The notes: a model not told the origin generated them from the letters alone. A stretch of DNA of 64,000 nucleotides from Microthrixaceae bacterium (GCA_027493675.1 JAOSKI010000001.1:541103-605102), one strand, 5' to 3'. Numbered from the stretch's first letter, positions 31,923 through 44,686 are shown. A program made the numbers and translations.

Positions 31923-31962
31923 GAGGCGACCGGTATCATCGCCCGATGGTCAGGTCGACGCC

Positions 31963-32750
31963 GTGAGCGGGCAACCACGCCCGGTCGTGGGGACCGCAGT
32001 TCATCCCGCGGCCGGAGCTGTGGCAGCCGGGCCGGCCGGCGCCGTGGTTCGACGAAGCCTTCGATCCCGCCACGACGCCGACGCTAGACCTCGAACGGGT
32101 ACGTCAGGTGTTCCCCGAGTCGCGCCGTGGCCGGATGTCGCCGGTCGCGGAGACCGGTGCCGTCGCCTCCGCGGTGCTGGTGGCGTTCTTCATGGCCCCC
32201 GCCGCAGGTGAGGCCGAGCTGCACATGCTGTTGACCCGTCGGTCCTGGGGCCTTCGGACCCATTCGGGGGAGGTGGCCTTCCCTGGTGGACGCTGCGAGC
32301 TTGACGAACCCACAAGGGACGCCGCGCTGCGTGAGGCATGGGAGGAGACAGGCCTAGAGCCTGCTGAGGTGGAGACGCTGGGGGAGCTGGATCACCTGAC
32401 CACGGTCACGCGTCGGGCATACATCGTCCCCCAGGTGGCCGTCGTGACCGCTCCGATGGACCTCCGGGCCAACCCCGCCGAGGTGGAGCAGATCCTGTTG
32501 GTACCGGTGTCGGAGTTGCTCGGCCCCGAGGTGTTCCGCGAGGAGCAGTGGGGTGCACCGGACCGCACCGGCCGATCTACTTCTTCGAGCTGGTCGGCAA
32601 CACGGTCTGGGGTGCCACGGCCGCGATCCTGCGACAGTGCCTGGCGATGCTCGTGGGGGCCGACCCTGGTTCGCTCATCGACCTGGATCCCCGCGCATGG
32701 CCCCGAAGGGCTACCGGATGGATCCTTCCTACAGGAACCGGGTGCTCTGA
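31963..32750 (+). CDS. Nudix hydrolase, CoA pyrophosphatase-like (NudL)
   Basis: The Nudix box GGRCELDEPTRDAALREA-WEETGL fits Gx5Ex7REUxEExGU exactly. The lead-in HMLLTRRSWGLRTHSGEVAF and the downstream RRAYIVPQVAVV and PIYFFELVGNTVWGATA-type end are typical of CoA diphosphatases, which cleave CoA to phosphopantetheine and 3',5'-ADP. The N-terminal segment (GPQFIPRPELWQPG) is readable from GTG 31963 with a shift near 31984. Further shifts near 32565 and 32690; the best ending is YRMDPSYRNRVL at 32750. About 260 codons. Start and end are uncertain by several codons. Confidence 0.8.
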
Positions 32751-32775
32751 GCGTTGAGCTCTCCAGGCGCGAGCG

Positions 32776-33252
32776 CTACGGGGCCTCGGGCTCCGTCGTG
32801 GTCGCCTCGGTGGTCGGAGGTGTGGTGGTGGGAGGCACCGTGGTGGGCGATGTGGTGGTGGGCGCAGCAGAGGTGGGTGGTGCCTGAGTCGGTGGTGCCT
32901 GAGTCGGTGGTGCCTGAGTCGGTGGTGCGACCTCGGTCGTGGTCGACTCGGTGGTCGTCGTGGTGTCGTCGGTGCTGTCGCTCCTGTCGACGAGGAGGAA
33001 GACGATCACGATCGCGGCGACGATCAACAGCGTGCCCAGGACCCACGGCAGCGGTGAGCTGCCCCCGGCGCTGTCACCTCCGCCGGAGGGCGGTATCCCC
33101 AGGGGACCTTGGGGTGGGTAACCGGGCTGTGGTGGGTAGCCGGTCTGTGGCGGATAGGTCCTCGTCTCCTCGCCCACCTGAGGTGCAACGGGTTGGTTGC
33201 CCTGGGTGTTCGGCATCACCTGTGTCGGGTCCTCGGGCGGCATGTCGCTCAT
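32776..33252 (-). CDS. Proline/threonine-rich single-pass membrane protein
   Basis: Intact 158-residue protein of unknown function. An N-terminal Pro/Gly/Tyr-rich cytoplasmic region (YPPQTGYPPQPGYPPQ) precedes one transmembrane helix, LPWVLGTLLIVAAIVIVFLL, at about residues 68-88. The outside tail is an almost pure Thr/Pro/Glu/Ala low-complexity stretch with four PPTQA repeats, encoded by a direct DNA repeat around 32880-32925. The layout resembles actinobacterial envelope proteins with a likely glycosylated or cell-wall-spanning tail; no domain is recognised. Confidence 0.7.
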   Translation of the reverse strand: MSDMPPEDPTQVMPNTQGNQPVAPQVGEETRTYPPQTGYPPQPGYPPQGPLGIPPSGGGDSAGGSSPLPWVLGTLLIVAAIVIVFLLVDRSDSTDDTTTTTESTTTEVAPPTQAPPTQAPPTQAPPTSAAPTTTSPTTVPPTTTPPTTEATTTEPEAP

Positions 33253-33290
33253 GGGTGCAGCCTAAGGCGTGCCGGGTCGCGTCCGGGTCA

Positions 33291-34928
<1,638 letters not shown>

Positions 34929-34999
34929 CTAATGCCGCCGGTCCGCGTGGTGCAGGTCCGCAGGCGCCTGGCGCGGTCCGCTCCGACGTAACCTGTGAC

Positions 35000-35587
35000 A
35001 TGGCCACGTTGAGCTTCGAGGGTGAGACCCATGGCGAGATCGTCCAGAAGGTGCGGCGCTGGTTGGCGTCCCAGGCCGGTGAGGACGACGCGGCGCCCGA
35101 CATCCACGAGACGCTCAACCGCACCGCCGAGGTGACCAAGGGCGCGCTGAGGATCATCGCCTCCGCGGCGCCTGAGCCGGTGGCCCACTCCGATCTTGTG
35201 AAGGGCCTTACCGGCCTTGGATACAAGGCCACCGACGCCACCCGAGACGCGGTCAGCGCAGGGCTCGACTCCATCGAGGAGGCCACGGGCGGGGGAGTGG
35301 TCAGGCAGGTCTCCACCACCGGACGCAAGGTCGTGTACGAGATGAACAGCCAGATCGCCAAGCAGCTGCTCAAAGACGTTGCTCGGCTGACATCGGCGGA
35401 CCTTCCCGGTCCGGGTGCACCGGGCGGTACCGGCTACGATTGCCGCTTCCCCACACGGGCCCAGCATGGCCCCGAGGTGTCGGATCCCGATCGTGGATCC
35501 CAGACGCACCGCGGTGATGAGCCGGATCCGTGGTCAGGGACGCAGTTGGTGAGGTGCCCGCTGTGCCAACCCGGGAGTGCGCGTTGA
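35000..35587 (+). CDS. Hypothetical protein upstream of guaB3
   Basis: 195 residues, not recognised. The first 130 residues (from MATLSFEGETHGEIVQKV) look folded and mainly helical; ALRIIASAAPEPVAHSDLVK followed by a short beta-like VVRQVSTTGRKVVYEM suggests a winged-helix fold, which is only a guess. The last 60 residues are Gly/Pro/Arg-rich and could result from a frame error, but the stop at 35585-35587 overlaps the TTG start of guaB3, which argues the end is real. It diverges from guaB by 80 bases. Confidence 0.55.
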   Translation: MATLSFEGETHGEIVQKVRRWLASQAGEDDAAPDIHETLNRTAEVTKGALRIIASAAPEPVAHSDLVKGLTGLGYKATDATRDAVSAGLDSIEEATGGGVVRQVSTTGRKVVYEMNSQIAKQLLKDVARLTSADLPGPGAPGGTGYDCRFPTRAQHGPEVSDPDRGSQTHRGDEPDPWSGTQLVRCPLCQPGSAR

Positions 35588-36707
35588 GTTCAATCGAGAT
35601 CGGCTTGGGCAAGTCAGGGCGTCGGGGTTACTCCCTCGACGAGGTGTCGATCGTTCCTTCGCGCAGGACCCGTGCAGCGCACGAGGTCGATCTGTCCTGG
35701 CAGATCGACGCCTACCAGTTCGACACCCCGGTCATCTCCTCCGCTATGGACGGGGTGACCTCGCCGGAGGTGGCCATCGAGATGGACCGTCTCGGTGGGT
35801 TGGGCGCTCTCGACGCCGAGGGCCTGTGGACGCGCCACGAGGACCCCGGCGCGATCCTCGCCAGGATCGCCGAGCTCGAAGCGGGGACCGCACCGCCGAG
35901 TTGCGTGAGGCCTACGCGGCGCCGGTGGATCCCGATCTGATCGGTGAGCGGGTCCGCCGTATCCGCGAAGCCGGGGCGACAGCGGCGGTGAGCGTGAGCC
36001 CCGCGCGCACCGAGGCCCTGCTACCGCACATCACCGCTGCCGAACCGCACATGCTGGTGATCCGGGGCACCGTCACCTCCGCCGAGCATGTCAGCACCAC
36101 CGAGGTCGCCCCGCTCGATCTCAAGTACCTGGTGCGGCGACTCGACGTGCCCGTCATCGTGGGTGGGTGCGCCTCGTATCAGGCGGCGCTGCACCTGATG
36201 CGTACCGGTGCGGCCGGTGTGCTGGTCGGGGTCGGCCCCGGAATCACCTCGCGCACCTCCACGGTGTTGGGCGTGCACAACCCCCAGGCCACGGCCATCG
36301 CTGATGCGCGGGCGGCGCGGATGCGCCATCTGGACGAGACCGGCGTGTACTGCCACGTGATCGCCGACAGCGGCATGCGCACCGGCGGCGACATCGCCAA
36401 GGCCGTGGTGTGCGGCGCCGATGCGGTCATGTTGGACAGCCCACTTGCTGCGGCCACCGAGGCGCCCGCGAGGGGAGCCGTGTGGTCGAGCTCGGCGTTC
36501 CACTCCGAGTTGCCCCGTGGCGTGCTTGCCAAGGTCGACCGGATCGCGCCGCTCGAGGTCGTGCTCAACGGGCCGGCGGACTCAGCCGACGGCCGGACCA
36601 ACCTGATGGGAGCGTTGCGCAAGGCGATGGCCGTGAGTGGGTACGACAGCATGAAGGACCTTCAGAAGGCCGAGCTGATCGTGACGGGCTCCGGGGCCCG
36701 CCGATGA
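35584..36707 (+). CDS. guaB3: GuaB3 family IMP dehydrogenase-related protein
   Basis: Paralogue of IMPDH without CBS domains, conserved in actinobacteria and cyanobacteria; some members have been reported to act as GMP reductase. Starts SSIEIGLGKSGRRGYSLDEV and SIVPSRRTR, with ALHLMRTGAAGVLVGVGPG and IADSGMRTGGDIAKAVVCGA as barrel motifs. The loop that holds the catalytic Cys in IMPDH reads GVGPGITSRTST here, without Cys. TTG at 35584 overlaps the preceding stop. One frame shift near 35890. About 374 residues, normal for the family. Its stop overlaps guaA. Confidence 0.9.
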
Positions 36708-38300
36708 GTGACGGGGGGTGCCGGCGCGGGTGCCGGAGGTGTCGTGTCGGTGCACACCCCCGACGAGGTGGTGCTGGTCGTCGACTTCCGGGGCCCAGTA
36801 CGCACAACTCATCGCGCGGCGCGTGCGAGAGGCCAACGTGTACTCCGAGATCGTCCCGCACACGATCACCGCGGCAGAGCTAGCGACGCGCGCTCCGGCG
36901 GCGATCATCCTCTCGGGTGGACCCAAGTCGGTGCACGTGGAGGGAGCGCCGGTCATCGACCCCGGTGTGTACGACCTGGGCGTACCGATCCTCGGCATCT
37001 GCTACGGATCGCAGCTGATAGCGCAGCAACTCGGCGGAACGGTCGCCCGCGGTGGTTCCGGCGAGTACGGCCGCACGGTCATGCACCTGGATTCCGACGC
37101 CTCTGCTGGCTGCGGCCTGCTGGCGGGCCTGCCGGCCAACCAGACGGTCTGGATGAGCCACTTCGACGCGATCAGCGTCCCGCCGGAGGGCTTCACCGCG
37201 ACGGCCTCATCGGAGGGTGCTCCCGTTGCCGTGCTCGAGAACCCAGATCGTCGCATCTGGGGGGTGCAGTTCCATCCCGAGGTCCATCACACCCCGCACG
37301 GCCAGGACGTGATCGAGCGATTCCTCATCGAGCTCGCCGGGTGCAGCGCCGGCTGGACCATGGCCGACTTCGTCGAGGTTGCCGTCGCCGACATCCGTGC
37401 CCAGGTGGGTGACGGCCGCGCGATCTGCGGGTTGTCGGGGGAGTCGACTCGGCGGTCGCCGCGGCACTGGTCCACAAGGCGATCGGTTCGCAGCTCACCT
37501 GCGTGTTCGTCGACACCGGTCTGATGCGCAAGAACGAGGGGGATCAGGTCGTCGAGACGTTCCGGCGCCACCAGGGCATCGAGTTGGTCCACGTGCGTGC
37601 CGCGGACCGCTTCTTCGAACGACTCAGCGGACTGAGCGATCCCGAGGACAAGCGCAAGGCGATCGGCGAGCTGTTCATCCGGGTGTTCGAGGACGCGAAG
37701 GGCGGGATCACCGACGCCCGCTACCTTGTGCAGGGGACCCTCTACCCCGACGTGATCGAGTCGGGCACCGCGCATGCGTCGGTCATCAAGAGCCACCACA
37801 ACGTCGGTGGGCTGCCCGACGACCTGGACTTCGAGTTGGTGGAGCCGCTGCGGACGTTGTTCAAGGACGAGGTCCGCGCCGTGGGACGGGAGCTCGGGCT
37901 TCCCGACGAGATCGTGTGGCGCCAGCCGTTCCCAGGCCCTGGGCTCGGGGTGCGGATCATCGGTGAGGTGACACCCGACAAGGTCGCGTTGCTCCAGGAG
38001 GCCGACGTGATCGTGCGCGAGGAGCTGCACATCGCGGGCATGGACCGTGAGATCTGGCAGGCCTTCGCGGTGCTGCCCGACATCCGCACGGTGGGGGTCC
38101 AGGGCGACGAGCGCACCTACGGCCATCCGATCATCGTGCGGGCCGTGACCAGCGAGGACGCGATGACCGCCGACTGGAAGCGGATTCCCTACGACGTGCT
38201 CGAGACGATCTCGTCGCGGATCATCAACGAGGTTCCCGGGGTCAACAGGGTCGCCTACGACATCACCTCCAAGCCGCCCGGCACCATCGAGTGGGAGTGA
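36704..38300 (+). CDS. guaA: GMP synthase (glutamine-hydrolysing)
   Basis: Aminates XMP to GMP. Glutaminase domain: [20 protein letters not shown], the nucleophile Cys in [17 protein letters not shown] and the His-Glu in [12 protein letters not shown]-pyrophosphatase loop [12 protein letters not shown] is readable with a shift near 37437. The C-terminal dimerisation domain ends [14 protein letters not shown]. The ATG at 36704 overlaps the guaB3 stop and restores the frame if one G of a G6 run at about 36714 is extra; GTG 36708 or 36744 are alternatives. Another shift near 36793. About 532 codons. Confidence 0.94.
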
Positions 38301-38321
38301 TCTCCCACTCCCACTCCCCAC

Positions 38322-38376
38322 CTCGTTCTGTGTGGTGTGCGTGGCGCTCAGCGCCACGCACACCACACAGAACGAG
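38322..38376. repeat. Palindromic element, family A copy 2
   Basis: Perfect 27-bp arms (38322-38348 and 38350-38376), starting CTCGTTCTGTGTGGTGTGCG, around a single central C. Twenty-one bases after guaA; probably also ends its transcript. The pentamer pair is TGGTG/CACCA here, differing in a compensated way from copies 3 and 5. Confidence 0.92.
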
Positions 38377-38410
38377 CTCCAGGTGCCACACAGAACGGGG
38401 CGGTCGTCGG

Positions 38411-39737
38411 ATGTCGATGAGCGAGCCGAATCGCAACCTGCTTGTAACAGAGCGGTCCATGTGTGAGACTCGGTCTCAACATGTCTTCGGTGCTGTCCCC
38501 CGTCGCCTGCCCCGAGCGCTGGTGTCCCTGTTGTGCCTGGGTCTCCTCGGTGCGCTGATCGTGCCCTCGCCCGCGTCGGCCCAGGACGACGTGAAGGACC
38601 TTCGGGCACGCGCCGCATCGCTGGCCGACGAGCTCGAGGACCTGGAGCGCGAGGCTTCCATAGCGGATGAGGAGTACCTGCAGACCCTCGAGCAGCTGGA
38701 AGAGCTCAACACCGAGATCGGCGTCACCAAGGATGCGATAGGCGAAGCGGAGGTCCGCGTCGCCGAGGCGGAATCGCAGGTCAGCGAGTTCCTGGTTGCC
38801 AAGTACATGGACGCCGGGAGCTCGTCGGAACTGGTGGCGGTCTCCTCGGCCGATGTGAACCAGTCTGTCAACCAGCAGGTTCTCCTCCGGATCGCTGCGG
38901 GGAAACCGCGAGCAACTGGCTGACGAGTTGGCCGCCAGCCGAGCGGATCTCGACGATCGCAGGTCGGAGCTTGCAGACAGGCAGTCCGACGTCGAGTCGG
39001 TGAAGGCCGATCAGCAGGCTGCCAAGAAGCGTCTGGAGTCCTCGATTGACCGCAGCCGTGAGCTCTACGACCGGGCCAACGGCGAACTTCAGGAGGCCAT
39101 CGAGGCCGAGCGTCGGCGTCGCGAGGCCGAAGCCGCACGTCGCGCTGCCGCAGAGGCCGCAGAGCGTGAAGCCGCCCAGGCAGCAGCGGCCGCCGACGCG
39201 CAGGCACGTGTAGCTCAGCAGGCCGCTGCCCGACGAAGCGCAGCTCCCACCACCACCGTCACGCAAGCCCCCGGCGTCGCAGTCCGCGGGTGCGATTCCC
39301 CACCCGCTCCTGCATCACCCCCACCGGCCCCTGCTCCGCGCCGCCTCCTCCGCCACCTCCTCCCCCCACAAGCGGTGGCGCGGCGGGGGCAATCGCTGCG
39401 GCGAAGACCCAGATCGGCCGCATGTACCGCTATGGCGGTTCATCGCCGGCGACCGGCTTCGACTGCTCGGGCCTGATGATGTGGTCTTGGGCTCAGGTGG
39501 GAGTCGGCCTCCCACGCACCTCAAGGGCCCAGTTCGCGGCCACCCAGCGGATCCCGATGTCGCAGATGCAGCCCGGGGACCTCGTGTTCTACGGGTCACC
39601 CGTACATCACGTCGGCATGTACGTCGGCGGCGGGATGATGATCGACTCGCCCCCGCACCGGAAAGCCGGTGAGCATTCGTCCCGTGGGCTATGGGACGGG
39701 TCAGCGGAGTCGGCCGGGTCCGCTGATCCTGCTCTGA
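38411..39737 (+). CDS. Secreted coiled-coil NlpC/P60 peptidoglycan endopeptidase
   Basis: Resembles RipA/PcsB-type cell-separation hydrolases. A signal peptide (RALVSLLCLGLLGALIVPSP, cut after ASA) is followed by about 220 residues of coiled coil (LADELEDLEREASIADEEYL; later ELADRQSDVESVKADQQAAK and an Ala/Glu/Arg-rich helix), a Pro/Thr linker, and a C-terminal NlpC/P60 domain with catalytic Cys in TGFDCSGLMMWSW, His in VHHVGMYVGGG and the third residue in SPHTGK. Frame shifts near 38905, 39290 and 39655; the last gives the end SRPGPLILL at 39737. ATG 38411 or 38459 may be the start; the latter puts the signal peptide closer to the N-terminus. About 440 codons. Confidence 0.87.
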
Positions 39738-40013
39738 CCGCTCGGGTCGGGTAGCTGCGGAAGCGCCTGCGGTTCCATGGAGGCGCGCGCCATCTGTGAA
39801 GCGCCAATGACGTTCCAACGCTCCGGTGCCGCTGGTGAGCGCGCCCCTGTCCACTGCCCACGCGTCGCATCGAGGTGCGTGGTCTCGGTCGAGCAGGCAT
39901 GCAGATGTGGCGGCATTCCACGACATTTCCCATGAGTCAAGTGCCATGCTGCGGTCGCGCGACATTCGGTCCTCATGTTGTCATGAAGTTGTAATAAAGC
40001 TCACCTGAATGTC

Positions 40014-40520
40014 ATGCTTTCTGTCATGAGAAGGCAATCTCTTATTCGACGTGTTGTTTCGATCACCGTCATGGTGTTCCTCGGCGCGGGCCTGGTATCC
40101 GTCGATTCGCAGTTCGCCTCCGCGGCGCAGCGGTCACCTTCTGCGCCGATCGCACCCATGCCCCACAACCTGCGCCACTTCGGGGTGATGCAGGCAGCCG
40201 GCTCGATGCTCGGTCAGCCGTACCGTTGGGGCGGGGCGTCACCCGGAGGATTCGACTGCTCGGGTCTGGTCCGCTGGTCCTTCGCAACCAGCGGCCGGAA
40301 CCTGCCCCACAGCTCCCGGGCCCAGCGTGCCGCCACCACGCCGATCCATTCGAGTCAGGCGGCCGCCGGCGACCTGGTGTTCTTCGGGAACCCGGTGCAC
40401 CACGTGGGCATCTACCTGGGTAGCGGACTCATGATCCACTCCCCGCGCAGCGGTGATGTCGTGAAGATCGCGTCGGTTCACTCCATGGGCAATACCCCGC
40501 AGTTTGGTCGGGTCAAGTAG
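40014..40520 (+). CDS. Small secreted NlpC/P60 endopeptidase
   Basis: Intact 168-residue protein: signal peptide (RRVVSITVMVFLGAGLVSVD, cut near ASA-A) directly joined to an NlpC/P60 domain. Catalytic Cys in GGFDCSGLVRWSF, His in VHHVGIYLGSG, third residue in MIHSPRSGDVVKI. Close paralogue of the C-terminal domain of the preceding gene, without its coiled coil. The 276-base gap before it contains a local AT-rich patch (around 39970-40010) likely to hold its promoter. Start ATG 40014 or 40026. Confidence 0.92.
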   Translation: MLSVMRRQSLIRRVVSITVMVFLGAGLVSVDSQFASAAQRSPSAPIAPMPHNLRHFGVMQAAGSMLGQPYRWGGASPGGFDCSGLVRWSFATSGRNLPHSSRAQRAATTPIHSSQAAAGDLVFFGNPVHHVGIYLGSGLMIHSPRSGDVVKIASVHSMGNTPQFGRVK

Positions 40521-40625
40521 GGACCGAAGCCGGTCGGGTCAAGTAGGGACCGAAGCCGGTCGGGTCAATGGCCCGGGCGTCAAGGTAGGGACCGGAGCCG
40601 GTCGGGTCGGGTAGGGACCGGAGCC
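40506..40625. repeat. 26-bp tandem repeat spanning the NlpC/P60 stop codon
   Basis: Unit GGTCGGGTCAAGTAGGGACC + GAAGCC, two perfect copies (40506-40531, 40532-40557) then two diverged ones to about 40625. The first unit contains the last codons and stop of the NlpC/P60 gene, so the repeat arose by duplicating that gene's 3' end. Confidence 0.9.
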
Positions 40626-40651
40626 GGTCGTGAACGACCGGTAGAGTTCCT

Positions 40652-43072
40652 GTGGTGAACGGAGCCGACGCCCACCAGGCGGCAGTCCCCGAGGACCCGC
40701 TGCTCGACGGCCTGAACCCTGCCCAGCGCGAAGCCGTAACCCACCCCGAGGGCCCGCTGCTGGTCGGTAGCCGGAGCAGGTTCGGGCAAGACCCGGTGCT
40801 CACGCATCGGATAGCCCACCTGATCCGTGACGAGGGCGTGTCGCCCTTCGAGATCCTCGCGATCACCTTCACCAACAAGGCTGCCGGAGAGATGCGTGAC
40901 CGCATCGCCCGCCTGGTCGGGCCGGTGGCGGAGAAGATGTGGATCTCTACGTTCCACTCGGCCTGCGTGCGGATCCTGCGACGTGACGCCAACCTGCTGG
41001 GCTATCCGTCCCAGTTCACGATCTACGACCAGGGCGACGCGGTGCGGCTCACCGGTTATGTCGTACGCGATCTCGACCTCAACCCAAAGCAGTTCCAGCC
41101 TCGCTCGGTGCACGCCCGGATCTCCGCGGCGAAGAACGAGGGTCTGTCGGCTGCCGACTTCGCAGAGTCGGCATCGGTCATCACCGAACGCAAGGTCGCC
41201 GAGGTGTACACCGAGTACCAGGCCCGCCTGCGTGCCGCCGGTGCCATGGATTTCGACGACCTGCTGTCGGTCACCGTCGAGCTGTTCCGCATCCATCCCG
41301 AGGTGCTCGACCACTACCGCCATCGCTTCCCGTCATGTCCTGGTCGACGAGTACCAGGACACCAACCCTGTGCAGAACGACCTGGTGATGCTGCTCGGCG
41401 AGGAGCATCGCAACGTGTGCATCGTGGGCGATACGGACCAGTCGATCTATGCGTTCCGGGCCGCCGACATCCGCAACATCTCGGAGTTCGAGACCACCTT
41501 TCCGGATGCCACCGTCGTGGTACTCGAACAGAACTACCGCTCGACCCAGACGATCCTCGACGCCGCCAACACGGTGATCGCCAACAACCTGCACCGCAAG
41601 CCGAAGGAGCTGTGGTCCGACTCGGGCCGGGGCGACCCGATCGTGCGCTTCCAGGGTGAGGACGAGACCGACGAGGCCCAGTGGATCGCCCACAAGGTGG
41701 CGTCGCTGCACCAGCAGGGTGACGTGCGCTGGAGCGACATGGCGGTGTTCTACCGGACCAACGCGCAGAGCCGTGTGGTGGAGGAGTCCCTCATGCGCGC
41801 CGGCATCCCGTACCGGGTGGTCGGTGGACCGCGCTTCTATGACCGCAAGGAGATCCGGGACGCCCTCGCGTACTTGAGGGTGGTGGTCAACCCGGGGGAC
41901 GAGGTGAGCGCCAAGCGGGTCGTCAACGTGCCCAAGCGCGGGGTCGGCGAGCAGTCCGTCAGGCGCCTCGAGATGCATGCCCGCAGCCACGGCCTCACCT
42001 TCGTCGATGCGCTGCGGAACTGGGACGAGGCGGGTGTGTCGGCGCTCGGCGAAGGGTATCGAAGGCTTCCTCGGGGTCATCGACGACATCAGGCAGCGTC
42101 TGGACGAGGGGCCCGGCAGTGGTGCTCGAGGAGATCCTCGACCGTTCGGGCTACCGCGCCGAGCTCGAGAATGAGGTGGCCATCGGCGAGCGGCGCCTCG
42201 AGGCCGAGGGGCGCCTGGAGAACCTCGCCGAGCTGGTCGGCGTGGCCGGCGAAGTTCGAGACGATCGCGGAGTTCCTCGAATCGGTCTCGCTCGTGGCCG
42301 ACACCGATCAGCTCCCCGACGGCGACGATCCCTCCGACACCGGTGTGGTTCTGATGACGCTGCCGCGGCCAAGGGCCTCGGAGTTCCCCGTGGTGTTCCT
42401 GATCGGCATGGAGGAGGGGTGTTCCCGCACCAGCGAGCCCTCACCGAGCCGGCCGAGCTCGAGGAGGAAAGGCGTCTCTGCTACGTGGGGATCACCCGGG
42501 CCGAACGCAGGTTGTTCGTGTCGCACGCCTGGTGTCGCACGCTGTGGGGTGCCACCAACTTCAACCCTCCGAGCCGGTTCCTCGGGGAGATCCCCGATGA
42601 CCTCGTGACCGAGGACCCGGCCACCCGCCGTTCCTCGGGACGTGGCGCCATACGCTCGGGAGGTTGGGAGTCGACCGCGTGGAGCTCTGCGGGACGTGAC
42701 CGCTCCTTCGGACGGGTCGGCGCCGGCTCCGCGGGGGCTTCGGCGGCTTCGACGGGTGGGCTGAGCAAGCCGACTCCGCCGAGCGGTTCTGGTGCGCACC
42801 TGTTGGGCATCGCGGTGGGCGATGACGTGACCCACGCCAAGTGGGGCGAGGGTGTCGTGCTGCACCTCGAGGGTGTGGGGGACAAGACCGAGGTCGTCGT
42901 GAGGTTCCCAGAGAAGGGCGAGAAGCGGCTCCTGCTGGCTTGGGCGCCCTTGGAGAAGGTCGATGCACCGGTGGCCGACCTGGCAGGTGGCCAGTCAGGT
43001 GGTCCCGGAGGCGACCACTCGTACGACCTCGCAGGCGACGCTGTGGGCGACGCCGCAGGAGGGGCGGAATGA
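40652..43072 (+). CDS. pcrA: ATP-dependent DNA helicase UvrD/PcrA
   Basis: Superfamily 1A helicase in repair and replication. Seen: LNPAQREAVTHPEGPLLV (Q motif region), FTNKAAGEMRDRIARLVG (Ia), ISTFHSACVRILRR, VLVDEYQDTNPVQ (II), IVGDTDQSIYAFRAADIRN (III), LEQNYRSTQTILDAAN (IV), RRLCYVGITRAERRLF (VI). Walker A appears scrambled as SRSRFGQD, but the next frame reads VAGAGSGKT, so two compensating indels at about 40774 and 40803 are responsible. More shifts near 41325, 42058, 42110, 42245 and 42360-42430. The C-terminal DDVTHAKWGEGVVLHLEG is the PcrA Tudor-like domain. About 806 residues. Confidence 0.94.
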
Positions 43073-44686
43073 CCATGATCACACGGCTGTGCCTGATGCC
43101 CCGGCTGCAGATGTTGTCGGGATTCCACTACCTTCCAGGGGTGCGCATGATCCCGGGGCCTTCCAGCCTGCTGCGACGAGTAGGGGTCGGTCTGCGGTCG
43201 GGGTCCACCCTCGCGTCTCTGGCCGATGACCTGGCCACCATCCACGGCGACACCACTGCGGTGACCGAGGAGTACCCCGACGGAACGGTGCGCGTGCTGA
43301 CCCATCGCGAGGTGGCGGAGGTGGTGGGCCGCTATTCGGCTTCGATCGCAGCGCGGTCCGAGCCCGGTGAGCCCGTGGTGGTCGCCACCCCCAACGGGAT
43401 CGACCAGCTCCCTGGTGTGCCCTGCGGCGGCGCGTGGGGCGGCTCCCTGCTCCGGTGAACTCGCAGATGTCCACCGCCGAGGTGCGTCACGTGGTGTCGG
43501 ACTGCGGTGCGTCCTTGGTGGTGCGCAAGGCGGCGGAGCTCACGCGTGGCAAGGGATCGGCCACCGCAGTGCCGGTTGCGTGCCGGCCCGACCACGGGGA
43601 CTCGGCGGCGCTGTTCTACACCTCCGGGTACCACTGGCAAGCCCAAGGGCGCCGAGCTCACCCACCGCGGCCTGCTGGGACAGATGTCCGCCGGGGCGCT
43701 GCTTCCGCCCGTGCTGGGCGGCCGCAGAGATCCTCATGGGCCTTCCGGTGGCTCACATCATGGGGTTCATCTCGGTGTTGGGGCCGCTCATCTGTGGCAT
43801 CCCGGTCTACTTCCTGGATCGCTTCGCGGCCCCGCGGGTCCTCGAGGTGATCGAGCAGCGCCGGGTGGCGGGGTTCATGGGCGTACCGGCGATGTACCGC
43901 ATGATGCTCGAAGCGGGAGCGGCCGAGCGGGATCTGTCCTCGGTGCGACTCTGGCTGTCGGGTGCCGACGTGATGCCTGCTGAGGTAGCGCGTCGCTTCA
44001 AGTCCTTCGGAGCCACGGCCCACTGCCCCTCATCGGGCCGATCGGGGAGGCCGCCTTCGTAGAGGGTTACGGCATGGTGGAGGTGGCCGGCGGGGTGGCC
44101 GCGAAGATCTCCCCCACCCCTGCTGCCGGTCGGGTTGGGTGACAGCCTCGGGGTGCGGTTGCCGGGCTGGCAGTTCAGGGTCATGGACGAGGACGGCGAG
44201 CCGGTGGGACCAGGCGAGGCCGGAGAGCTGCAGGTGAAGGGTCCCGGTGTGCTCGAAGGCTATTGGGGGGACGACGCGAGCACCGCGGCGGTGCTGTCGC
44301 CGGACGGGTGGTTGCGTACCGGGGATCTGGTGCGCAACGGGCTGTTCGGCACCGTGGTGTTCTGCGGACGGGTCAAGAACGTGGTGATGTCAGGTGGCTA
44401 CACGGTGTACCCGACCGAGGTGGAGAGCGACCTCGAGGAACACCGGGATGTGGCAGAGGCAGTGGTGCTGGGTGTGCCGGACGCCCGATTCGGGGAGTCG
44501 GTCGTGGCAGCCGTCCGGCTCCAGCCGGGGGCGGATCTGACCGAGGAGCAGCTGCTGCGTTGGGCCTCCCAGCGCATGGCCCGCTACAAGGCTCCACGGC
44601 GGATCGTCTTCGTCGACGAGATGCCCCTCACGGGAACCCGCAAGGTGCAGCGCGCCAAGCTCGTCGAGTTGTTCGAACACGCCTGA
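43069..44686 (+). CDS. Acyl-CoA synthetase / AMP-dependent ligase
   Basis: Adenylate-forming enzyme, probably a fatty acyl- or aryl-CoA ligase. The ATP loop is FYTSG-TTGKPKGAELTHRG (split by an indel near 43630); LPVAHIMGFISVLGPLICG, VEGYGMVEVAGG (A5), GWLRTGDLV (A7-A8), VKNVVMSGGYTVYPTEVE and the catalytic Lys in LTGTRKVQRAKL (A10) follow. Five or more frame shifts (near 43425, 43630, 43715, 44030 and 44125). The ATG at 43069 overlaps the pcrA stop; ATG 43075 is equally possible. About 539 codons. Substrate cannot be judged. Confidence 0.88.

Noticed and set aside
39738..40013. c-di-AMP (ydaO-type) riboswitch before the small NlpC/P60 gene
   Set aside because: Such switches often precede actinobacterial NlpC/P60 genes, but I could not find the conserved core sequences in this gap.
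40506..40625. Tandem repeat considered as a CRISPR array
   Set aside because: Units are contiguous with no spacers, diverge progressively and include a stop codon; no cas genes nearby.
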